Assembly (NCBI GenBank): GCA_002964805.2
Contig: PUDQ02000013.1
Coordinates: forward strand, 124,001 to 188,000
Length of the DNA: 64,000 nucleotides
Reading direction: 5' to 3'
From: Trametes villosa
Lineage: Eukaryota; Basidiomycota; Agaricomycetes; Polyporales; Polyporaceae
Made by a program: the position numbers and the translations under genes. The notes under the pieces were generated by a model. It saw nothing but the letters and a program-made list of their open reading frames with translations. It was not told the DNA's origin and did not search any database. Of the stretch, positions 40,852 through 52,355 are shown piece after piece. Position 1 is the stretch's first letter. Every line of letters begins with the position of its first letter.

Positions 40852-42528
40852 CTAGAGGATCAGCGTCAATGGGCCAAGGAAGATACCCTGGGTGTCGAGC
40901 TGTGGGAAGGCAGTGTTGACACCGTCCATGACTGCCTGCCTTGTGATGCCGTCGGCGACGTAGACACGGTGGATGACCAGGCTTCGGAGCGTAGACCGCG
41001 GGGCCGCTGGGATGGCACCGCCGAAGCCTACCGGGCAAGCGACCGCAGGAAGACAGACGTGGGCGAGGCCGGGGCATTTCTCGGCAAGTTCAGCAATCGA
41101 GGCCATCGAGACGTTGCATCCGGCCGGGTCCGAGTTGAAGGAGAGATCGAGGGTCTCCAGTTTCGGCCAGGACTGAGCCAGGGAGAGGAGGTCTTCCTTG
41201 ACGAAGTGGATGACGTGGTGCGGCAGCATGAGGGCGATGCTGGTCAGTCCTCCGAAGTAGAGGGCAAATGAACGTGTTGAAAGCTTTGGGATGGGTATAC
41301 CACGCGGCGCGGAGCGACAGAATGCTCACGGAGCGCAGGGAGTTGCTGAAGAGCGGGGTGATTGCCCTAAAACCGGAGAACATGCCCGAGCTGCCGTGGA
41401 CGGCGGACAGCGCGAGGTCGGTGAACTGCCGGAACGGCGCAAGCCGAAGGTCCCTCCTCCAACGCCCTTCATCTAATCAAACATGAGGTGGTTTCTATAT
41501 CGCAGGGAGTCGAGGCCCTCTTACCGTCTTGTTCGAGAACGTCGATCGGGGTGCGGTGGAGACGCGTGAAGTACGAGTAGCAGCTAGTATAGTGGTTCAT
41601 GTGCGCTCGCCCTCGAGAGGTGATCTTCAGCTCCGTGAGCCTGGGGCACAGGGCAGTCGTGGCAGCCGTGAAACGCTAAACCCAGGCGGAGTAGGCGGCC
41701 CCGCTGTCGCAGCGGTCGTGGAAGGAGACCACCCCAAGGCGGAGTGACTCGAGGCTGGGGCCTACGAGGTAGAGCAGAGTCTCATTTCCGACGGGGCCCT
41801 GCTCCCAGTCGAGCTGCTTGAGCGAGCACAGCAGGGCAGAGCCGTCGGGAATCAGAGCGCAGAAGAAGGGGATGAGGCCGACGTCATCGATGAGAGCGGC
41901 GTTCAGCGTCGCGACCTTGATCAGGCTCGCATAGAAGAGAAAGTGGCTGTAGTCGATGCTCTTGGAGACCGCAGATACCAGATCAACAACGTCGTCGCTG
42001 CTGCAGGTCAGCAAAGAAGTTAATCACTTAGCCGGCGCGAGATGAGGCGGCGGATACGTACTGCTCGGGCATCTCCAGTACCTTCGCCGTGAAGTCGAAA
42101 GGGCCGGTTTCAAACGAAACGTCGATGATGTCCAGGAGGGGCCCTAGACCAAGGTCCTTACACTCGCTCCACAAGAGGACGACGGCGTGGGGAAAGAACA
42201 CCTTGTTGATCCTCAAGCACGCGGCCAGATAGCCGCGGTCTTCGCGATCGTATGTGTCTTTGCGGAAAGTGTCGACGATCATGAAGACCAGATCGTTCAT
42301 GTTCAGCACCCGCTCTGCTGCACGAGCTGGCGGCATGCTGTGGGCCTCCGAGTCGTTGCCGCCGAGGGCCACAGGGGTACGCAGGGCCGAGGACTCGGAC
42401 TGGGTTGCCTCGAGCGGCGTCGACTCCCTTTCCTCGAGAGGCGAGGGAAAGCTGAAGATGTAATGCCGAATTGGAGGGGTGCGCTTAAAGCAAGTGAGCG
42501 AAAAATGCTCCTCGTTGTAAGTCGACAT
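40852..42528 (-). pseudogene. F-box/LRR-like gene, unit A, with nonsense and frameshift lesions
   Basis: Relatives act as substrate receptors of SCF ubiquitin ligases. ATG 42528 (MSTYNEEHFSLTC). An F-box-like region lies in exon 1 (LNMNDLVFMIVDTF, then ACLRINKVFFPHAVVLLWSEC), followed by degenerate leucine-rich repeats (LETLDLSFN, LRSLVIHRVYV). Exons are 42528-42062, 42000-41525 and from 41472 down. Two lesions against unit B: the codon pairing with a Glu of the WAERL segment is TAG at 41676-41678, and one base is missing near 41262, moving the LRR part (40852-41229) into another frame. Beyond each lesion the homology continues, so these are real disruptions and not missed introns; a 41-nt GT...AG alternative at the first lesion fails on phase. 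Confidence 0.75.
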
Positions 42529-42913
42529 GCTGATGCTAGTAACTCGGCCGTTAGCACTGGCCGGTTTCCCTTACGCTGAAATTCGCACGGCGGACTAACC
42601 TTTTAGGAGGGGTTGTTGGAATCGCGGAGGGAGAGAGAGAGTCAAGACGCGGGGGATGGACAGGCAGGTGGAGAGACGAGGGGAGGGAGATAGGGTGAGA
42701 ATTCGTTGGGGACAAGACCAGCACGCCGACTCAAACTTCTCGGCCTGGGAGCGCGCCTGTCAGTTGGAATGGTTATTGCTTTGCTCTACAGAAGTAAGTG
42801 GATCAGAATATAGGCGCTGTGAAGTTTTTGGGGAGGCCGGGAACACGCTTTTGCTGCAACCATCATCACCACCCCAACCTCCAGCACCCACCGCACACGT
42901 CGTATCCTCTGCA
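42529..42913. promoter_or_regulatory. bidirectional promoter, unit A
   Basis: 385 bp between divergent start codons. The segment GGATCAGAATATAGGCGCTG (from 42800) continuing TGAAGTTT is matched in unit B by GGATCAAATTATAAGCGCTG (from 48263) continuing TAAAGTTT, although the surrounding DNA has diverged. The TATA-like core lies about 105 bp before the + gene ATG. Confidence 0.5.
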
Positions 42914-45540
42914 ATGTCTCGCGTCACTCGTTCTGCCAATGCGCGGGCCCACCCCGGGATGGTGGACGCACCTCGGCACCGTCGTTCACAAAAGCAGATG
43001 GACGACGACAACGACGCCAAAGAAGCTGCGAAGGCAGCCAAGGCGAAGGCGAAGACCCGGAAGCAGGAGGGCGTCGCCGAAATAGAGATGGGTTTACAAA
43101 AACAGGAAGAGCGCATTCGTGAGCTCCGCGTTACACACTCGAGGCCGCGAGACACTCACCTCAGTCATACATCGGCGCACCGGGGTGGTTTGGGGGAGGC
43201 AGCGAAGGAAACCGCCTCCAAGTCCGCGAGCGCTAAGCGCAAGCACGGGGCGCCCAACCCGGAGCGCGCAGCTCGCGCGGCTGGTCGCAAGCCCTCTACC
43301 ACTCAGGAAGACGTCGAAATGCGGTCCGAGAACGACGAGCCTCCTACTCCTGCCCCTGTTGCCGTGCGCTCGTCTTCTGAGCTCAGCAGCCAGCCCGATG
43401 AGCTCGGGGAGTCGACCGTCGTTGTCGAGGACGAGGCAACGGCCGCTCTACCGGATGCGGACGAGGACGATGACGAAGGCACCCCAACGCCGCCGAAAAA
43501 GAGGGCCAAGAAGCAAGAGAAGGTCGCGCTCCGAGATGGTGTGGCGGCTGCGAAGAAGCGCTTCGCCACCGACGATCTCGCGTCGGTGGCGGACTCTGGT
43601 CCTTCGGCGGGCATCAGCACAGCCACCACAGGCACCTCCCGATCGTGAGTCCCGCACTTTCTCCCACTCATCTGCGCCCATCGCACTCACGTACGACTAC
43701 TCCACCTGGCTTGGGGTCATTAGTCGTGTCTCTGCCTGGGCGGCGCGTGTTGCACCTGCCGGCTTGCTGACCCCAACGGCGAACAAGATCCAACCTGTCG
43801 TACACCACCGCACTGCCGCAGTGCCCCCCACGCCCTTCATGCACGATCCCGTCGACGATCCCAGATCCAAGGCCGATAAGAAGGATAAGAAGGACTCCAC
43901 GGTCAAGCCGAAGCCGAAGCCGAAGCCGAAGCCGAAGGGTAAGGGCAAGGCCGCGCCAACGGAGGAGCAGGCGCAGGCTTCGGACTCCGTCAAGATCAAG
44001 CCCGAGCCTGTCAGCGACGCCGACGAAGTCGACGACGGAGGTTTCGGGAGAACGGATGACGAGTCCGCCGAGGCAACTGCTGCTTTAAAAAGCCCCGTCA
44101 AGAATGGAGCACGCTTAACGAGTGCGGTAAGCGATGTTGGCAATAGTCTGAAACGCCGACTACTAATCTGATTCGATACGTCTCAGGGGATCGTCAAGAC
44201 TGAGGACGTCGATCTCGCGACCCCGGGGAAGCCCAAGAAGCCCCGCTCCAAGAAGGTCGTGAGCCAGGCGGCCGTAAAGAAGGCGACGAGCGCGAAATCG
44301 CGGTCTTCTGGCGTCGGATCATCGAAGGATAAGGTACGCCACGCCCGCTTCAGATGCCCTGCGTTACCTGCAGCTGTACTATGCACAGGCCATTGAACTA
44401 GACGACGACGACGAGGCCGAGATCTCAAGCACCACAACGACGAAGCCGCGGGGCTCGGTCAAGAACAGCGACCTTCCGGCCGGCGTCCATCACAATAACA
44501 TGTGGCGAGCGAGGTTCCTCCCAACAATCCTCAAAGCGATGGGTGCAAGCCGGGACCCTTGGAACATGACCGACAAGCAGACTGTCGATATGCTTCAGGC
44601 CGCCTGGGACTCCGTCTACGGCAATACGAAGGGGCTCTCGTCGTACAAGATCGTCTGCAACGACAGCGTGCACGCTATAGTAAGTACTGGTCTGCTCATC
44701 CCTACAAGCTACGTAACATTCCCCCATAGGCTACCCAGCGCATGTATGAATGGCGGAGCGCTTTCGGCAGCGCTGCCTTGGGCAGCTATGACGCGTTCTT
44801 CAACAGTTTTCCGGCTGACTTCCCCGACGACGCCTCCCGCAGGGACTTTTGCTCTAAGGTCCTTCGTAATGGGCGGCTGTGTTATGAGGAGCCGGAGGGG
44901 GACAGCAAGGAGGTACGCAGCAATGCGCGCCCAGACAGCGCCGCAACGCTAACAATCTCGCTTGTACTAGGGTCTCTATCGTTCGCCGTTCGTCCTTGCT
45001 GGGATGGCGAGCCACGTAGACGCTATCCAGGGCGCTGTGAACATCCCGGGTCTCTACGCGACTGCCGAGGAGGAATACCCGTACGCTGCTATCGGATTGT
45101 CGGGCGCTGCTGTGCGTACTCTCGCTCTCGTGCTTGCGATAGGTTTCTCACGGCGCTATCCACAGGCGTACCGCGCTGCCGCGCTCTGGCATGAGAGGAA
45201 GGTCAAGACCGACGAGAAGGGCAACACTGTGTTCATCAAGTTCCTCAACCGTGCCACCGGGAAGATGAGCACGAAGGACACGGACTTCAGCCACGCGAAC
45301 GTCAGCCCGAAGACGGCGGAGTGCATGTCCTCGGCGAAGGCTCAGCTGTCGGCCTCGGACATCGCGGCGATCGTCGACTCCGCGTACATTATGGCGCAGC
45401 TTCCGGCGCCCGCTGCTACCACGGGGCCCACCGGCACGGGCCTCGCGGCGGACCTCTACTTCAACTTCGGGGACCTCACCCAGGTGCGTCTTCTCAACAC
45501 ATTTGGGTCAAGCAGTTGTTAACAATATCCACAGGAATAG
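42914..45540 (+). CDS. agaricomycete protein of unknown function, 729 aa, eight exons (unit A)
   Basis: ATG 42914 (MSRVTRSANARAHPG). Exons: 42914-43118, 43203-43644, 43724-44126, 44187-44333, 44389-44679, 44730-44912, 44971-45483, 45535-45540; together 2,190 nt in one frame, the last exon being only Glu plus TAG. The N-terminal 400 residues are disordered and charged: Lys/Ala-Glu stretch, an acidic DADEDDDEG patch, a KPKPKPKPK array encoded by five AAGCCG repeats, and several KKPRSKK-like basic motifs, suggesting nuclear location. The C-terminal 330 residues look folded: WRARFLPTILKAMGAS, DPWNMTDKQTVDMLQAAWD, YEWRSAFGSAALGSYDAFF, GLYRSPFVLAGMASHVDA, then a long Ala-rich helix region. I recall similar unnamed proteins in mushroom genomes, in many copies; no function is known. 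The shared promoter with an F-box gene is its only contextual clue. Confidence 0.75.
43905..43934 (+). repeat. AAGCCG hexanucleotide microsatellite (x5)
   Basis: Five exact copies within exon 3 of the 729-aa gene, encoding Lys-Pro repeats; length changes would keep frame. Confidence 0.8.
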
Positions 45541-46288
45541 ATGGGTCGTCGCCGATCGCTGCTAATCCGTCAGACATTGCTGGTTCGTTAGCTCAGCTTC
45601 TGCGCATTGTATTCTCGCCGATTGGCTGACCTCGACGCCCGATAACACAGAAGTTCTTGTCGTCATCGTCGAGATGCGCCGCCCGCCGCTGTATATGTGT
45701 CTTGATCTCCCAGCTCCCATCCCTATGTCCCTGTTCCCGCCTTGTTCATGTCGTCCTCTCTCTCGCGCCGTTCTTTCATCCGCCTCCCATATATCTTGGT
45801 CTGCGCCTCTCCCGTGAATCACGTCGCCGCTCGCTTTCTCGTTTTTGCAACTCTATCCATGTCGATCCCTGCTACGTAGTACAGACCCGCTTACTGCCTG
45901 GTCGCCTTGCCATCTTGCCACCATCGCGTCCTATCGCCTTATTACCTTACCGCCTTAACGTCTTGATCCTCTCTTTCCGCCCGAGCCGCCCGAAGTATGG
46001 CTAGCAGTGATGTAGTAATGTAGCATGTGCATCAACACGCGATACTTTCTGTCGACCAAGAAGCGGGTGCATTGACGGACGGCAACATATACGAGAGGCT
46101 CTACAACATACAGACACGGCGAAGGCCCGTGGGCAATGCTAAGAAGCCACAGCGCCGTCGCAACCTTGCCGAGCCCTCCATACCGAACCTCAGTCTCCGA
46201 GAGTGCCGTCACTTTTATCGTCCATTTTCTGGACCTCTGGCGTGACGACGGGGTTAGACAACGTTGGCGAAGGCGAACGACAACGTAC
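45541..46288. other. junction between duplication units
   Basis: About 750 bp, C/T-rich on +, containing the 3' ends of two converging genes. Motifs such as TTACCGCCTTA occur here and again in the corresponding flank of unit B (about 51280-51640). Confidence 0.45.
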
Positions 46289-48028
46289 CTAGTTCACTAG
46301 GATCCAAGGGCCTAGAAAAACCGCGTGTGCTTCGAGGAGGGGGAACGCGTCGCACATTGCTCGAACAATGGTGCCCTTGGTGACGACGGTGTTGTTGAAC
46401 CAAGGCGAGTAGTTCACCTGGTATACCACGAAGCTCTGCAGCTTGGAGTGCTTTTAGATGGGGACTGAAGCGTCTGCAAAAGTTTGAGGGCCGGCGATCG
46501 CAGGAATGCAGAGGTGGACCAAGGAGGGGCACACTTCTGCGACCTGGGACACGGCCCTGATGGAGACGCCGCGGCCCCCCTCATCGTGGTTGAACGACAA
46601 GTCCAACGTCTCGAGGTTTGGCCACGCAGAGCTCATTAAGATGATGTCGGCGTCGTCGCACACGACCGTGTGGTGAGGGAGTGTGATCGCCACACTGGTC
46701 AATTGGCCAAGGTCGAAGAGGGGGCCGATCAAGTCTTGAAAGGCACTGGGCTCGGTGTACCATGCGACGCGGAGGGAGATGATGCTAACCGATCTGAGGG
46801 CGTCCGTGAAGAGGGGTCTGACTGCATCCAAGCCGCTGAACATGCCGCTGCTTCCTTTGATGGCGGAGAGCACAACTTCAGTCAGCCTCTCGAAAGCGAG
46901 CAGCGCGAGGCTCTCGGACCAGAAGCCTTGCTCTAGAAATTACTGGTAAGTATGAATCCAGAAACGGCAACGGTATCAGCGTCGCTTACCGTCCTGTACC
47001 AGCGTCTCAACGGGAAGATGATGGAGGAACCGAAAGTACGAGGTGCAACTCATGTAGTCGCTCGTGAGGGAGGGACCGCGGGAGGAGATCGTGAACTCCT
47101 CGAGTTGAGGGGAAAGCACAGCAATCTTAGCCGTGAGTCGCTCGGCCCATTGGGCGAAGGCTGATCCACTGTCGGAGTGATCATGGAAGGACACCACCGC
47201 AACGTGAAGCGACCTGACGTTGTTTCCGACGAGGTAGAACAGGTTTTCGTCGCCCACCGGGCCTTGGTCCCAGAGCAGTCGCTCCAGCGAGCACAGAAGT
47301 GGTGAGCCATCCGGAACCAGCGAAGAGAAGAACGGCAGCAGGCCGAAGTCGTCGATAAGCGAGGAGAACAGCGTGGCGACCTTGATGAGTCTGGCATAAA
47401 AGAGGAAATGATTCCAGTCAATGCTGTTCACCACCGTATCAATGAGGTCCACAACATCGTCGCTACTGATGAGCGAAGTCAGAGTTCAGGCTGTCATCGC
47501 GTGAATAGATAGGGCGTACTCGTTCGTATCCTCAAGTAACGCCGCCGTCTCATCAAGCGGACCGACGTCCGGCGAGAAGTCCACGATTGTCAGCAGCTGC
47601 TCCAGGCCCCGGTCGGTACATTCGCTCCAGAGCATCTTCACGGCGAACGGGAAGAAGGTCTTGTTGACGAGCAAGTAGTTCCTGAGCTCGCGGAGGTCCT
47701 GGCCGTCGTACGCGTCTCTACGGAACTCCGCAAGTACGATTTCCACTATGTCGGAACAATTGAGCACCCGGGACGCAGCGTTGTTCCCCGGCTCAGGAAT
47801 CAGCGGCGGCACTCCAAATCCTCCGGAAGTGGGACCGCAGAGCGGGAAGTTCAAGGGCCCAGGCATCTCCGATAGGAACAGATAGAAACGCCGCTCAGGA
47901 GCGCGAGCCAGACGGGTGAGAGAGAACCACTCTTCATCATACGCCGAGGACCTGTCAACGGCTTTCTGTCAGAAGAAGTCCGTCGCCGTGTGAATCCGCC
48001 GTCAGACTTACATCCCGAGACAAGCCAT
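46289..48028 (-). pseudogene. F-box/LRR-like gene, unit B, late nonsense codon
   Basis: Paralogue of the unit A gene. ATG 48028 in a short exon (MACLG) joined by a GTAAGT...GACAG intron to SSAYDEEWFSLTRL, which pairs with the N-terminus of unit A. F-box-like region: LNCSDIVEIVLAEF, then YLLVNKTFFPFAVKMLWSEC. Exon 2 (DSDDVVDLIDTVV...LVQDG) and exon 3 (EQGFWSESLALLAFERL...) are intact, including the WAERL segment mutated in unit A. The frame ends at TAA 46454-46456, but homology with unit A continues another 54 codons in the same frame to a TAG at 46289-46291 (KLQSFVVYQV...VFLGPWILVN). The protein would lose the last LRR segment. It could still be a truncated functional allele, but I call it a pseudogene with reservation. 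Confidence 0.65.
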
Positions 48029-48349
48029 CTCTTCAAATTGAGAGTTCGGACGGTGAGATGAACGCGGGGGGAGAATGAGGAACTCTGACTCGGAGGGAGC
48101 GATGAATGATGGGGAGGGGGCGAGTCCGGGCTTATAAACGAGGGCCCGGCGAGGGTACCCCACCAGATGAACGCACCTCGAGCCTCGCCGTGATTCGATC
48201 TTCCTTGAGCGCGTAGTTGGACGTCGTTTGAGAGGATATCGCTTTGCTAAATGAAAGCACCTGGATCAAATTATAAGCGCTGTAAAGTTTCCCGCCGGCC
48301 TCCTCCGAGGAAACCAACCATCGTCCCTTCATCCACGACAACCCGTACG
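48029..48349. promoter_or_regulatory. bidirectional promoter, unit B
   Basis: About 320 bp between the unit B F-box start and the decayed + gene. It keeps the GGATCA...TATAAGCGCTGTAAAGTTT box (48263-48290) also found in unit A. Confidence 0.45.
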
Positions 48350-50665
48350 CTCTCCAGAGTCACAGCCCAGCCCCGACCTGCGCGTCACCCAATCTTCTAG
48401 CACCAACAACCACCCAGAGACCGTCGATGCGCCCATAGAACGGCGCCCTGATGCGGAGATAGAAGCCAAGAAGTCAGAAGAGTTCGCGAAGGCAGCGAAG
48501 GCGAGGAGGAAGGAGGAGGACGTTGCCCAGATTGAGGCAGGTCTGCAACAAAAGGCGGACCATATCCGTGAGCCTCAAGCTTCGCATTCCATGCAAGGGA
48601 ATACTTACTGCAGGACCTTTTCCGCGCGGATGCAACCCTCTGGGGATGCAACAGACCGTGCTGCAGCGAAGGCCGTGGGCGCTAAATAGAGCGTCAGCCC
48701 GAGGGCATTCAACCAGTGACGAACGGTAAGTTCCGACTTGCTGGGAACGGATTACCTACGATGAGCTACGAGTCTCTGGATTCTGGGACAGCCAGACTTT
48801 TGGTCCCATCGTTGTGCAGCTCTCGAGTCGGCTTTGAGCGAGGTCGACGCTAGTCATCGCAACCTCACTGGCAGGGCGCCGAGGCGCTGGTACCCAAGTC
48901 AGAAGGGGAAGACGGGAAGAACCTGGCACCTCTGATATGAGGACGCCGAAGGAGGAAGAGAAGACCCCGGTGAGAGGGTGTGGCGGCCGCGAAGAAGCGT
49001 CTTGCCGCTGGCGATCTTGCGTCGGTCACGAGCCTCATAGACCCGCGTTCTGTGCCAAGCATTAGCACTGCCACTGAGCCATCGTGAGTGGCAGCAATAG
49101 CTGAGCGCCGCATCACTTGTTTACCTCCTGTTCCCACCACCGAAGACAATTTCTACTGTCTTTGAGTGAAGCTGCGTGTCCGCGTGGGCAGCGGATGCTG
49201 TAATGGCAGGTTGCCTAACTCCGACAGTGAGCAAAGGTGAGCCTGTCTTTCACGGCGCCGCTCGGCACGCCACCGCCGCTACATTCCCCGCGAAGCGCTT
49301 TGTATGGAACCTCGACGACGAAAGCACAACGGAAGGGCGAACAAAGTAAGCAATTTCAATCCAATATTGCGGGTAGGACTGGCTAACGCGGGGCAGGGTG
49401 CCTAATCGACACAGCCTGAGCGCAGTGCTGGCGCTATGACTGTCGAGTCCCAGCCGGTGTCATGTGAGTGACGGCGAAGGAGTCGACGATGGCGTTTTTG
49501 GGCAAGCTTGACGACAAGTCCGCAGAAGCTACTGCAGCTAGAGAAAGCCCTAGTAAGACCGGTGTGCGTCTTACGAGCTCGGTAGGTGGCGACGCAATGG
49601 TGCGGCGGTAGTTACCGATGTTCCTTCACTAATGACCGCCGCTCAGAGTGCGATAGGAGCGTACGACGTCGATATTGCTACACTTTGGAGACCCTAGAGG
49701 CTGCATACGCGGGAGAAGACGACGGACGCAAGAAAGCCCTCGGCGGGCTCGAAGGACCGGTCTTCTGCTGGGCTGGCGTCGTCCTGGGACAAGGTGCACC
49801 ACTGTAGTTGTCGACTCGCTTCTCCCGCTGCTTGCTATTTTACCAGATACCCGCGGTCCAGTGAACTGGACTCTGACTACCGCAGAGGCCGATCGTCGAA
49901 ACCCGGAAGCCCGCCTGGAAGGCCGTCTGCAGAGACCCTCCCAGAACTCAGCTAGCGTTGTGCGAAGTAGTCACGAACGGCAGTGTACAGTCTAAGGTGA
50001 GCGTTGTCCTGTCCCTCTCTGGAGTTTCCACTACTACGCCCCGCGGTTCTCAGGGTGACTCATGGACCATGCGAATGGAGAAGCGGGTTCGGCAGCGCGA
50101 CAATGCATAGCTACAAGAAGTTCCTCACCCAATTCCCCGCACAGTTCACTGACGCCTCGACGCGCTGACAGTACCGTCCAAAAATCTTCACAAGGGCCGC
50201 CTCGTCTTCAGGAAGCCTGGGGATTCTGTAGACAAGGTACGTGACAGTGCTTAGTATGACAACTGTTCGTTCCGACGCGCAAACACCTAACTGGATCAGG
50301 GCCTTGACCGTCCCCCACGCGTTATCGCGGGGATGCCAACCCGCGCTGATGCTATACAGAGTTCTTTGGGTGCCCCAGAGCACAATGGCAGCCCCAACGG
50401 CCCAGGAGAGTCCCTGTTCGGGAAAATCGAACGCCCTGTTTGCGACGGTGCGCTTTCCTACCCTCCCTCGGTTGCGTATCATTTTGACCGCAATGATCCC
50501 CGGGCTAGTTTTCCGTTCTTCGAAGAATCTACCCGTCGGCAGCATCAACGCGCTCGTCTCCGAGGCCTACAACGTGGTGCAAATAAGACGGTCTGTGGCT
50601 TGCGCACACCCCGCTTCGCTGACGTTGGATCTTGACTGTGAGGTTGGGGGACTTACGCAGGTATG
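48350..50665 (+). pseudogene. decayed copy of the 729-aa gene (unit B)
   Basis: Aligns with the unit A gene from start to the last long exon. The initiator is lost: where unit A has ATG TCT CGC GTC, unit B has CTC TCC AGA GTC. In-frame stops occur early (a TAG about ten codons on) and late (TGA within the segment aligned to the SYDAFF exon, near 50166). Some splice sites survive, for example GTGAGC at 48568 with its GCAG acceptor before CGAAGG, equal to the first intron of unit A; others have changed. The region aligned to GLYRSPFVLAGMASH reads GLDRPPRVIAGMPTR before losing frame. No product expected. Confidence 0.75.
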
Positions 50666-51839
50666 GTCACCTTTTTACTGACGATTAGCGGACTTTGATT
50701 GTTCTCTAGGAGTAGGTTGGGCCTCCCTCGGAAATTGTGCGTGGTTCGGACGGCGCGATTGCTTGTTCCCATCCATATCCCACCTACACTGATTCCCACA
50801 GCCAGATGTTGTCACTGTCACCGAAGTCTAATCAAAGACGCCTTGCCACCGCCATATACAAGCCGTAAGTACTAGCAGACTACTCGCGTACTCGCCCGCC
50901 TCGCTCCCGTGCATCACTGCCCAGCTTGCGCTCAATAATTGGCCAGTACACCCCTGATGCTGCATCACAAAGTCCACATGCTCCTCGACTGGCATCGGCA
51001 TCTTCTGCACGCTTCGAACCGAGCTCGATGCCGAAATCATGGTACGTTGTGGCGACTCAGCCCAAACGTTTGCAGAGCTTAATCATCGTTTCAAGCAGGA
51101 GTACGAGTCTTGCACATATTGGAGTTTCCCTAGGGCCGTCGCTTCTATCTCTCAAATCCTGTGGCTCCCATTCTCTATCCTACCCGCCTCCCGGTCGTCC
51201 CGCGATGGGGTGCTTACTACTACCGTCTGATCATGACGTTCCGAGCTCCCTGTCTATTGGGACGATTTGCATTACCGTCTTGCAGCTTCATTACCGCCTT
51301 GCATGTTTCCTTCCTCCTGCCCTCCTTATTTACCTGAGGTCATCTCTAGCTCGCGCTATCCTTACAATACGGTGAGTGCTGTGCGGTCTTAAACGGCGCT
51401 GCACCTCTTGCCAACTTACTGGCTGTGAGACGGCTTGAAACGCTCTGAATTGCTTATCGCCTTCTGAGCGATGTTCCTGATCGGACACAAAGATTACTTC
51501 TGAGCTGAATTTCCTGAGCCGCCTTACCGCCTTACGAATCAAATTGAGGGTGCTGTGCGGCACCCGCTGCTTGGGACCTGGTTGCCTTACCGCCTGGTAT
51601 ACCTTACCTCCGCCTTGAATGGCCTTATGATTCCCGATTCCTGTTGAGCTTGCCCGTCAGGCGGCTGCTCCGGCGGTCTTCAGGAGAAAAGTAGTCAAGG
51701 ACCTAAGATGCTAAGGAGGTTTCAATGATGTTTCACGACTTTTTGAAGTTCATAAGGTCAGAGACTGCATTAAACCCTTAGAGTCTCCTTACAGCCTTGA
51801 TCAAGACGCCAAGGGCAAATAAGGACACCCCGAAAAATG
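50666..51839. other. 3' flank of unit B, no gene seen
   Basis: Pyrimidine-rich on +, with scattered TACCGCCTT-type motifs (about 51283, 51521, 51586) like those in the 3' flank of unit A. No ORF of interest. Confidence 0.45.
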
Positions 51840-52075
51840 CTGATGGAGCCAACATGCGACGTACCGAGTATCGCGTGTGTCGAATCAAAAAGACCAGTCG
51901 TGCAAATTGGGGGTGCATGGAGAGGCGAGCGGGCAGACGGCGTCGAGGGTGGGCCGCATGGCCCGGTGTCAACAGTACTTGGTGCCGCGAGGTGGTGAGC
52001 GTCGAGCGACAAACGTCGGGAGGTGGCAGTGTTAAGGCTACCGAGACCTGCGATTGGCCAGGGCGGGCGTCTGGC
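51840..52075 (+). repeat. dispersed repeat, copy 1
   Basis: Clearly similar to 63300-63535 in the same orientation: shared blocks include GTACCGAG, ATCGCGTGTGTC, AAATTGGG/GAATTGGG, AGGCGAGCG, GGTGGCAGT and CTGCGATTGGC, in the same order and spacing. Type of repeat unknown. Confidence 0.6.
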
Positions 52076-52184
52076 CGATGACGTAGGGCTCCCCGACCCG
52101 TTCTCTGGCGCTAGCTGCTCTCTGGCTCCCCTTCCACGTTCCACGACCGCGCTCTCGCTCATGGCAGCGCACTCGACGTGGCTA

Positions 52185-52355
52185 CTGTACGTCCCAGACG
52201 TTAGGCGAAGCGATAAGACCCTAGGGTAGGGTTCCAGCGGGCGCCTACGCTCAAAAAGGCAGGAGGCGCACCATATATGGTAACTCACCTACCATATAGG
52301 GAAGCGCCCGAGGGTCCGGGGACAGGGGACATCGCCTAACGTCTGGGACGTACAG
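52185..52355. mobile_element. MITE with 24-bp terminal inverted repeats and TA duplication
   Basis: A 171-bp element. The left end (52185-52208, starting CTGTACGTCCCAGACG) is the exact reverse complement of the right end (52332-52355). Both ends are flanked by TA (52183-52184 and 52356-52357), the insertion signature of Tc1/mariner elements. An inner inverted pair around ACCATATATGGT (52270) and ACCATATAGG is also present. There is no coding capacity, so it is non-autonomous. Confidence 0.75.

Larger units (their letters stand above)
40852..50665. repeat. tandem segmental duplication of a divergent gene pair
   Basis: Unit A (about 40852-45540) and unit B (about 46289-50665) each contain an F-box/LRR-like gene on - and a gene of unknown function on +, sharing one promoter region. 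Homologous landmarks are offset by about 5.2-5.5 kb: F-box ends 40852/46289, promoter box 42801/48263, start region of the + gene 42914/48350, last long exon end 45483/50660. Confidence 0.8.

Noticed and set aside
41640..41690. A 41-nt GT...AG intron hiding the TAG in the unit A F-box gene
   Set aside because: Splicing it shifts the frame off the downstream homology and meets another stop.
43119..43164. A 46-nt first intron in the 729-aa gene
   Set aside because: It would move the following exon out of the acidic, coding-like frame; the acceptor at 43201-43202, matched in unit B before CGAAGG, keeps frame.
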